6,169 bases of DNA from Candidatus Latescibacterota bacterium. GTDB taxonomy: Bacteria > JAAXHH01. This document shows, piece by piece, positions 1 through 6,169 of this stretch (the first letter of the stretch is position 1; each line of letters begins with the position of its first letter). A program made the position numbers and the translations under genes. The notes under the pieces were generated by a model that was not told the origin of the DNA, did no database searches, and was given only the letters and a program-made list of their open reading frames with translations. The stretch is taken from assembly GCA_022821935.1 (NCBI GenBank), contig JAJECR010000147.1:1-6169 (forward strand), given 5' to 3'.

Positions 1-309
1 CAGCGGATCGCCATTGCGAGGGCCATCCTGAAGGATCCCCAGATCCTTATTTTCGACGAGGCCACATCCAGCCTGGACACCGAGTCCGAACTGCTGGTCC
101 AGGAAGCCATCGACCGGCTGATGAAGGGGAGGACGGCCCTGGTCATCGCCCATCGCCTGTCGACGGTACAGAAGGCGGACCGGGTGGTCGTCGTGGACCG
201 CGGCCGGATCGTGCAGACCGGCGACCACGGATCCCTGATCCGGGAGGAAGGGCTGTACCGGAAGCTCTATAACCTGCAGTTCCGGGACCAGGAACCCGTG
301 GCGGAATAA
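1..309 (+). CDS. ABC exporter ATP-binding protein, C-terminal fragment (MsbA-like)
   Basis: The last 102 residues of an ABC transporter nucleotide-binding domain; the start lies before the window. The frame opens at the Q that normally ends the LSGGQ signature (QRIAIARA). Next come Walker B (LIFDEATSSLD, D19-E20 of the fragment, with the D-loop SSLD) and the H-loop histidine (IAHRLST, H51). The tail (DRGRIVQTGDH, then YRKLYNLQF) is typical of exporters in which membrane domain and ATPase are one polypeptide, such as MsbA and related lipid flippases. These act in the inner membrane and use ATP to flip lipid-linked molecules. The stop lies 10 nt before a GT9 glycosyltransferase gene, a common arrangement in lipopolysaccharide loci, so export of lipid A-core or another lipid-linked glycan is the likely role. 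The substrate is inferred from context: the membrane domain is not in the window, and a multidrug or peptide exporter cannot be ruled out. Confidence 0.93.
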   Translation, partial: QRIAIARAILKDPQILIFDEATSSLDTESELLVQEAIDRLMKGRTALVIAHRLSTVQKADRVVVVDRGRIVQTGDHGSLIREEGLYRKLYNLQFRDQEPVAE

Positions 310-319
310 CGGACGGCGG

Positions 320-1501
320 ATGATGTGGTATCCTATTGAGAAGCGGTTCAAGACCCGGGTGCTCAGATGGCTGGCCAGCCATCCCCTGGGGCAACGCAGC
401 GCGCCGCCCGGTTCCCCCGGTCTGTCCGGCCCACCCAGCGCGGTCGACGCGGACGGCATCAGCCGGATCCTGATCATCCGTCAGCACGACCAGTTCGGCG
501 ACTTCCTGTTGACTACGCCTGCGATCCGCGCGCTGCGCGGGCGGTTTCCGGACGCCCACCTGTCGCTGGTGGTCCGCTCATACCTGTATCCTGTAGCCCA
601 GGGCAATCCGGACGTGGATGAAGTCCTGGTCTTCCACGAATCCGGCTGGAGGTGGCGGCCCCGGGACATCGGGTACTTCGTCGGCCTCATGCGTAACCCC
701 GTCGACCTGGCCGTCGTGTTCAACACGGTCTCCCACTCCTTTTCGAGCGATCTCATCGCCTGGCTGTCCGGTGCCCCGGTGGTCATGGGTCCCGCTACAC
801 CTACTTTCGATCACCTCGATCACAACCCATTCTACACGGTGAATGTGCCCGTAGAACACGGACCCAGGCACCAGATTCAGCGAAACCTGGACGTGGTGCG
901 GTACGTCGGCGCGGATACGGACGATCTTTCCTACGGGTACGCCATGTCCGAGGAGGAGCGGGCCCGGGGACGCGAAGTGATCGAAGATCTGGCAGGAGGA
1001 TCAGCAGGACGCGGACGGCCTGGCGGTCCCGTGGTCGCCGTCCATTTCGGTACCGGGGACGCGAGGAAAAGGTACCCCGTCGAGCAACTGGCCCGCGTTT
1101 GCGATCAACTGGCCGCCCGCCACTCGGCGCGCATCCTGGCCATACCGGCGCCGGGCGAGGATGAACTGCTGCGCGCGCTGCGTGACGCGGTATCGACCCC
1201 TTTGCATAGCGTACCCCACATGCCGCTGCGAAGGGTCGCCGGCGTGATCCACGCCGCGGACCTGCTCGTATGCAACGATACCGGCGTGCTTCACCTGGCC
1301 GCCGCCGTGAAGACCCCCACCCTGTCCTTCCACGCCACCAGTGATCCGGCCTGGTGGAAACCGCCCGGCGCCGGGCACCGTGCCTTTTACGCGGTGAGCG
1401 AACGGATCGCTGAGATCCCACCAGACCGGGTGTGCCGCGTAGCCGCCGCCATGCTCGGTGATTCCCGCAACGGCGAACCGGGTGAGATCATCCGGGTTTG
1501 A
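320..1501 (+). CDS. Glycosyltransferase family 9 protein (heptosyltransferase-like)
   Basis: 393 residues with the two-domain GT-B layout of GT9 enzymes (WaaC/WaaF/WaaQ type), which transfer heptose or related sugars to the lipopolysaccharide core at the cytoplasmic face of the inner membrane. The N-terminal domain begins at about residue 49 with RILIIR, then FGDFLLTTPAIRALR; D61 in the GD motif lines up with the catalytic Asp of WaaC-type enzymes. The C-terminal domain starts near residue 235 (VVAVHFGTGDARKRYP) and carries the nucleotide-sugar site CNDTGVLHLAAAVKTPT (C318-N319-D320-T321-G322, H325), followed by SDPAWWKPPG. About 48 residues precede the first strand: a basic amphipathic stretch (residues 5-20) and a Pro/Gly/Ser linker (about 25-46), unlike short classical GT9 proteins. 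Two ATGs stand in tandem (320 and 323); GGACGG at 311-316 is better spaced from 323, so the real start may be 3 nt later. Probably co-transcribed with the upstream ABC gene. The exact sugar donor and acceptor are unknown. Confidence 0.93.
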   Translation: MMWYPIEKRFKTRVLRWLASHPLGQRSAPPGSPGLSGPPSAVDADGISRILIIRQHDQFGDFLLTTPAIRALRGRFPDAHLSLVVRSYLYPVAQGNPDVDEVLVFHESGWRWRPRDIGYFVGLMRNPVDLAVVFNTVSHSFSSDLIAWLSGAPVVMGPATPTFDHLDHNPFYTVNVPVEHGPRHQIQRNLDVVRYVGADTDDLSYGYAMSEEERARGREVIEDLAGGSAGRGRPGGPVVAVHFGTGDARKRYPVEQLARVCDQLAARHSARILAIPAPGEDELLRALRDAVSTPLHSVPHMPLRRVAGVIHAADLLVCNDTGVLHLAAAVKTPTLSFHATSDPAWWKPPGAGHRAFYAVSERIAEIPPDRVCRVAAAMLGDSRNGEPGEIIRV

Positions 1502-1507
1502 ACCCGG
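1492..1507 (+). terminator. Possible hairpin overlapping the GT9 stop codon
   Basis: CCGGGTT at 1492-1498 and AACCCGG at 1501-1507 are perfect inverted repeats. Allowing a 4-nt loop, a 6-bp G/C-rich stem can form across the TGA stop (1499-1501). The DNA just after it is only mildly T-rich (CCCTTATT), with no clear T-run, so this is at best a weak intrinsic terminator or an RNA-stabilising hairpin. Its place between the GT9 gene and a predicted promoter fits a transcript boundary. Confidence 0.25.
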
Positions 1508-1528
1508 ACCGGGTCTGCCCTTATTCAC

Positions 1529-1557
1529 TTGACACGACCCCGGCCCGTCGGTACCAT
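1529..1557 (+). promoter_or_regulatory. Predicted sigma70-like promoter for the methyltransferase-symporter-GT2 group
   Basis: TTGACA at 1529-1534 is a perfect -35 consensus. Exactly 17 nt later, TACCAT at 1552-1557 matches the -10 consensus TATAAT at 4 of 6 bases, including the key A at position 2 and T at position 6. Transcription would start near 1564, leaving a leader of about 40 nt before the methyltransferase ATG at 1605. It lies in the longest intergenic gap of the window, which supports it. The motif is seen directly; its activity is inferred. Confidence 0.55.
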
Positions 1558-1604
1558 CTTGCCCGCTCAGGCGAACGCCAGAACTGGCACGGGAACGGGT
1601 GAAC

Positions 1605-2105
1605 ATGGCGACCAAACTTGATCTGGGCTGCGGACCTTTCGGGAAGCTGGAGGGCGCTATCGGCGTGGATATCAACGATGCGGCGCACGTGGACGTGGTC
1701 CACGACCTGGATGAATATCCCTATCCCTTCGACGACCACCGGTTCGACCACATCGAGATGTCTCACATCCTGGAACACATCCGGCAGCCGGCCCGGGCCA
1801 TGGACGAGGTGTACCGCATCGCGCGGCCGGGCGCTTCGATCCGCATCGTCACGCCCCACTACTCTTCGCAGCTTTCTTATGGCGACCTGACCCACTATCA
1901 TCATTTCGGCTACGTGACGATCACGCAGATGTGCCGGGACGGACGGTTCCAAATGGACGGCTGCCGGCTGATCTTCAGCGACATCTACCGGGTGCTGGGC
2001 GTCAGCCTGCTCGCCAACTGGTTTCCCCGCAGGTGGGAGAAATACCTCGCCTTCATATTTCCCGGCATGTACGTCGAGGCAAATCTGACCGTCGTCAAGG
2101 CGTGA
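1605..2105 (+). CDS. Small class I SAM-dependent methyltransferase (Methyltransf_11-like)
   Basis: A 166-residue Rossmann-type methyltransferase. Motif I is KLDLGCGP (D6, G8, C9, G10), which binds S-adenosylmethionine. The acidic residue for the ribose hydroxyls is D22 in IGVDIND. Further on are YPFDDHRFDHI and MSHILEHI (motif-IV-like region and following helix), then VYRIARPGASIRIVTPHY (post-motif strand), the order seen in the Methyltransf_11 group. There is no signal peptide or membrane segment, so it is cytosolic. At about 166 residues it is close to a minimal fold, and the C-terminal part (SLLANWFPRRWEKYLAFIFPG) is hydrophobic and aromatic and may cover the substrate or touch the membrane. 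ATG at 1605 is chosen because GGGAA lies 9 nt upstream; an in-frame GTG at 1599 would add two residues. It follows a predicted promoter and precedes the symporter genes by 28 nt. The substrate is unknown; surrounding genes suggest a sugar or lipid. Confidence 0.87.
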   Translation: MATKLDLGCGPFGKLEGAIGVDINDAAHVDVVHDLDEYPYPFDDHRFDHIEMSHILEHIRQPARAMDEVYRIARPGASIRIVTPHYSSQLSYGDLTHYHHFGYVTITQMCRDGRFQMDGCRLIFSDIYRVLGVSLLANWFPRRWEKYLAFIFPGMYVEANLTVVKA

Positions 2106-2133
2106 ACGGACCGGGACGACCCGGAGGACCGAC

Positions 2134-2445
2134 ATGGCTGCATCAACGCAAACCCGCGGCGCCGGCGCCTCCGGTGCCTTGCGCCGGTACTGGCGGGCCA
2201 ACATTCGGATCATGGCCGTGCTGCTCGCGTTATGGGCCCTGGCCGGATTGGGCGCGGGCATCCTGTTCGCGGACACGCTCAACGCCTACAGCATATCCGG
2301 CACCGGCTTCCCCCTGGGATTCTGGTTCGCCCACCAGGGCGCCATCATCGTCTTCGTGCTGCTCATCCTGGCCTACTGCCTTTACATGAACCGCCTCGAC
2401 AAACGGCACCGCAGCGAACTCGAAAACACGGTTCAGGAGGGATAG
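2134..2445 (+). CDS. Sodium:solute symporter small subunit (DUF4212)
   Basis: A 103-residue membrane protein recognisable as the DUF4212 small subunit that accompanies certain SSS-family symporters. After a basic, Ala/Gly-rich N-terminus comes the family's RRYWRAN motif (about residues 17-23). A first transmembrane segment follows at about 24-45, a short loop with the conserved-type sequence GFPLGFWFAHQGA (about 58-70), and a second transmembrane segment at about 65-86 ending in YMNRLDKRH. The C-terminus is charged. GGAGG at 2123-2127, 6 nt before the ATG, fixes the start. Only 9 nt separate it from the large subunit gene, and the large subunit's likely ribosome-binding site lies inside this gene's last codons, so the two are probably translationally coupled. 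In the family the small subunit is thought to assist or regulate the transporter; its exact mechanism is not established. Confidence 0.93.
   Translation: MAASTQTRGAGASGALRRYWRANIRIMAVLLALWALAGLGAGILFADTLNAYSISGTGFPLGFWFAHQGAIIVFVLLILAYCLYMNRLDKRHRSELENTVQEG
2435..2440 (+). promoter_or_regulatory. Shine-Dalgarno AGGAGG for the symporter large subunit, inside the small-subunit gene
   Basis: A perfect AGGAGG lies within the last codons of the small-subunit gene, just before its TAG stop at 2443-2445. It is 14 nt from the ATG at 2455, longer than the usual 5-10 nt. No better ribosome-binding site lies nearer. Overlap with the upstream gene suggests coupled translation of the two subunits. Confidence 0.55.
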
Positions 2446-2454
2446 ACTAAGCCT

Positions 2455-4308
<1,854 letters not shown>

Positions 4309-4326
4309 TCCACGGGAGCCGGCGCC

Positions 4327-5118
4327 ATGACCCTTTCCGTCATCATCATAGCCCGGAACGAAGCCGGGCGTATCGAAACCTGCCTCCGGAGCGCCCGGTT
4401 CGCCGAGGAGATCGTGCTTGTGGACTCGGGGAGCGCGGACGATACCGTCGCCATCGCGCGGAGGTACGCCGACCGGGTCATCGAGTCGGAATGGCGGGGG
4501 TACGGTCCAACCAAACAGCTGGCCCTGGAAAACGCCACGGGGGACTGGGTGCTCTGGCTGGACGCGGACGAAAGCGTTCCCCCGGCCCTGCGCGATGAGA
4601 TCCGCGCCGTCGTGGATTCGGACTCAACGGATCATGCCGGTTACCATGTAGCCCGGAAGACCCTGTTCCTCGGGCATTGGATCCGGCATTGCGGCTGGTA
4701 TCCCGATTACGTGCTGCGTCTTTTCCGTCGCGGGGCCGATCCCCGGTTCACGGACGACGAAGTCCACGAATCGTTGCGCATCCGGGGCACGACCGGCTAT
4801 CTGAAGCACCCCCTGATCCACGATACCGATCCCACCCTCCATCACTACCTTTCCAAGTTCAACAGCTTTACCAGTCTCGGCGCCCGCCAGCTCTACCTGT
4901 CGGGCAGGCGTTTCCGTTTGACAGATCTGGCGTTCCGTCCGATTTTTATCCTGTTCAAAATGTACGTGTTGAAGAGGGGTTTCCTGGACGGCCTGCCGGG
5001 CTTCATCCTGTGCGGCCTTTCCGCCTGTTACGTTTTCACCAAGTACGCCAAGTTGTGGCACCTGCACCTCCGCGGCTCCGCCGACGTCGAATCGGGCGCG
5101 GCGGGTCCATCCTCCTGA
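4327..5118 (+). CDS. WaaE-like family 2 glycosyltransferase
   Basis: A 263-residue GT2 enzyme of the type annotated as lipopolysaccharide core glycosyltransferase WaaE/KdtX, which adds a glucose-type sugar to core heptose. GT-A features in order: SVIIIARNEA (4-13), IVLVDSGSADDT (29-40, with D33), GYGPTKQLALENATGDW (58-74) and the DxD motif LDADES (D79, D81), which binds metal and nucleotide sugar. Next is an acceptor-side block typical of WaaE relatives: FLGHWIRHCGWYPDYVLRLFRR and DDEVHESL. The C-terminal 60 residues (about 203-245) are hydrophobic, with KMYVLKRGFLDGLPGF, and probably hold the enzyme at the membrane. GGGAG at 4314-4318, 8 nt before the ATG, supports the start. It begins 18 nt after the symporter gene and is followed at 25 nt by a paralogue. 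The family call is firm; the sugar and acceptor are not determined. Confidence 0.94.
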   Translation: MTLSVIIIARNEAGRIETCLRSARFAEEIVLVDSGSADDTVAIARRYADRVIESEWRGYGPTKQLALENATGDWVLWLDADESVPPALRDEIRAVVDSDSTDHAGYHVARKTLFLGHWIRHCGWYPDYVLRLFRRGADPRFTDDEVHESLRIRGTTGYLKHPLIHDTDPTLHHYLSKFNSFTSLGARQLYLSGRRFRLTDLAFRPIFILFKMYVLKRGFLDGLPGFILCGLSACYVFTKYAKLWHLHLRGSADVESGAAGPSS

Positions 5119-5143
5119 AACCGCGCATCCACCGGCGTCTCCC

Positions 5144-5920
5144 ATGCATTCGTTGTCCGTCGTCGTGATCACGTATAATGAGGAGCGGAAACTCCGGCAG
5201 TGCCTGGACCCGGTTTCCTGGGCCGATGACATCGTCGTGGTCGACAGCTTCAGTACCGACGCCACGGTAGAAATCGCGGAGACCTGTAACGGCCGCGTGT
5301 TTCAACGGGCGTGGTCAGGCTTCGCCGACCAGCGGAATTTCGGCATGGAGCAATCCCGCGGGGACTGGATCCTCTTTCTCGATGCCGATGAATACGTCAC
5401 CGGCGATCTCGCGGAGCGGATCCGCGAACTGCTTCGGAACGGCGCGGATTACGACGCGTACAAGGTCCATCGTCTGGAGCACTTCCTTGGGTTTCCCATG
5501 CGGCACGGGACCCTGAACCCCAGCTACCAGCCCCGGTTGCTGAGAAAGGGGAAGGGGTACTGGACGGGCGGCGCCCACGCGCACATCGAGGTAAACGGTA
5601 ACGGCGAGCTGGGACTGATTCACGAAGACCTCTACCACGATTCGCACAACACGCTCTCCGATTTCATCTCCCGGATCAACCAGTACACCTCGGTGGACGC
5701 CGAAGAGCGCATAGAGGCGGGGCAGCGCGTGGGACGACTGCGCCTGGTGCTCTCTCCCCTCGGGATGGCCTGGAAGTGCTACATTGTGAAGGGGGCGTTC
5801 AGGGACGGTTTTCCCGGTTTCCTCTTCAGCCTGTGCATGGGGATCTACTCGTTCCTGAGGCTGGTCAAGGTGTGGCAGCGCGAATCTCAGGCGAAGGGCG
5901 GTCCTCCGCGTGACGGCTGA
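5144..5920 (+). CDS. WaaE-like family 2 glycosyltransferase, second paralogue
   Basis: A 258-residue GT2 enzyme with the same architecture as the gene just upstream: SVVVITYNEE (5-14), IVVVDSFSTDAT (30-41, D34), GFADQRNFGMEQSRGDW (59-75), DxD motif LDADEY (D80, D82), and a hydrophobic C-terminus with KCYIVKGAFRDGFPGF. The two line up along their whole length, so they probably arose by duplication. They differ where the acceptor is expected to bind: HCGWYPDY of the first is MRHGTLNPSY here, and EVHESL is replaced by GAHAHIEV, so this enzyme probably adds a sugar to a different acceptor. The ATG at 5144 has no obvious Shine-Dalgarno sequence; a TTG at 5153 is possible, but the ATG keeps a normal N-terminus. 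With a 25-nt gap, translation may depend on ribosomes finishing the upstream gene. It likely acts at the inner face of the cytoplasmic membrane in core or surface-glycan assembly. Confidence 0.92.
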   Translation: MHSLSVVVITYNEERKLRQCLDPVSWADDIVVVDSFSTDATVEIAETCNGRVFQRAWSGFADQRNFGMEQSRGDWILFLDADEYVTGDLAERIRELLRNGADYDAYKVHRLEHFLGFPMRHGTLNPSYQPRLLRKGKGYWTGGAHAHIEVNGNGELGLIHEDLYHDSHNTLSDFISRINQYTSVDAEERIEAGQRVGRLRLVLSPLGMAWKCYIVKGAFRDGFPGFLFSLCMGIYSFLRLVKVWQRESQAKGGPPRDG

Positions 5921-5933
5921 TTCGGACGGGTCC

Positions 5934-6169
5934 ATGGCACAGGGCAAACGATGCAGCATCGTGATTCCGACGTGGAACGCGGGTCCTCTGATCGAACGGT
6001 GCCTGCGCGCACTGAAAGATCACGGGGAAGCGGACCGGGCGGAGATCGTCGTGGTCGACGATGGCAGCACCGACGACACCGTCGAACGGGTATCGGCAGC
6101 CTGTCCCGATTCTTTCCTGGTAAGGCACGACGAGAACAGAGGTTTCGCCGCGGCGTGCAATACGGGTGT
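5934..6169 (+). CDS. Family 2 glycosyltransferase, N-terminal fragment (rhamnosyltransferase-like)
   Basis: The first 78 residues of a GT2 enzyme cut by the window end. It shows the opening GT-A motifs CSIVIPTWNAG, then EIVVVDDGSTDDTVE with the nucleotide-binding DD pair, and RHDENRGFAAACNTG. The NRGFAAACN block is typical of rhamnosyl- and other O-antigen-type GT2 enzymes and differs from the KQLAL and QRNFG blocks of the two upstream WaaE-like enzymes, so this is not a third copy of them. ATG at 5934 is preferred because it puts the first strand near the N-terminus, as in most GT2 proteins. An in-frame GTG at 5910 (GAAGGG upstream at 5893-5898) would add 8 residues and overlap the preceding gene by 11 nt. 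The gene continues the glycan operon with a 13-nt gap. The DxD motif and acceptor region lie outside the window, so specificity is open. Confidence 0.88.
   Translation, partial: MAQGKRCSIVIPTWNAGPLIERCLRALKDHGEADRAEIVVVDDGSTDDTVERVSAACPDSFLVRHDENRGFAAACNTG

Noticed and set aside
1502..1604. A riboswitch or small RNA in the intergenic gap.
   Set aside because: After the hairpin and promoter boxes, only about 40 nt remain before the methyltransferase start, too short for known riboswitch folds, and I saw no conserved RNA motif.
801..1675. Two overlapping minus-strand open frames opposite the GT9 gene and the intergenic gap.
   Set aside because: Both are Arg/Pro/Gly-rich shadow frames, with no domain and no promoter seen on that strand; the opposite strand has a clear GT9 protein.
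5231..6059. The 15-nt string ATCGTCGTGGTCGAC occurs at 5231-5245 and again at 6045-6059.
   Set aside because: In both places it encodes the conserved GT2 strand IVVVD in frame. Shared motif plus similar codon choice explains it; the flanks differ, so it is not a mobile or regulatory repeat.

Overview
The window is a compact, gene-dense stretch of bacterial chromosome. By eye it is roughly 60-65 % G+C, with strong G/C preference at third codon positions. All eight genes lie on the + strand, and both the first and the last are cut by the window edges. The glycan genes (an exporter-type ABC ATPase, a GT9 heptosyltransferase-like enzyme and WaaE-like GT2 enzymes) point to a Gram-negative (diderm) bacterium making lipopolysaccharide or a similar surface glycan. 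The exact taxon cannot be read from the sequence. A little-studied high-GC environmental lineage is plausible, but that is a guess.

Layout. 1-309: C-terminal end of an ABC exporter ATPase of the MsbA/lipid-flippase type. 320-1501: GT9 glycosyltransferase, 10 nt downstream and probably in the same transcript. 1502-1604: the only real intergenic gap, about 100 nt. It has a hairpin overlapping the GT9 stop codon and a good sigma70-like promoter (TTGACA, 17 nt, TACCAT). 1605-2105: small class I SAM-dependent methyltransferase. 2134-2445 and 2455-4308: the small (DUF4212) and large (SSS family) subunits of a two-component sodium:solute symporter. 4327-5118 and 5144-5920: two paralogous WaaE-like GT2 glycosyltransferases. 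5934-6169: the start of a third GT2 enzyme of a different type, cut by the window end.

How it fits together. The ABC exporter, GT9 and three GT2 enzymes look like a lipopolysaccharide core or surface-glycan locus: the GTs build the sugar chain on a lipid carrier at the inner face of the inner membrane, and the ABC protein flips the lipid-linked product. The methyltransferase could modify a sugar or lipid, but its substrate cannot be told from sequence. The symporter pair is the odd element. Such pairs normally serve uptake of small carboxylates or other solutes, yet here the pair sits between glycan genes with short gaps (9-28 nt), so methyltransferase, symporter and GT2 genes are probably co-transcribed from the promoter near 1529-1557.

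I found no tRNA, rRNA, CRISPR array, insertion sequence, phage gene or convincing new system. The points most worth a second look are the symporter's position, its long polar insertion with an Asp/Gly-rich loop, and the divergence of the tandem GT2 paralogues at their acceptor-side motifs.
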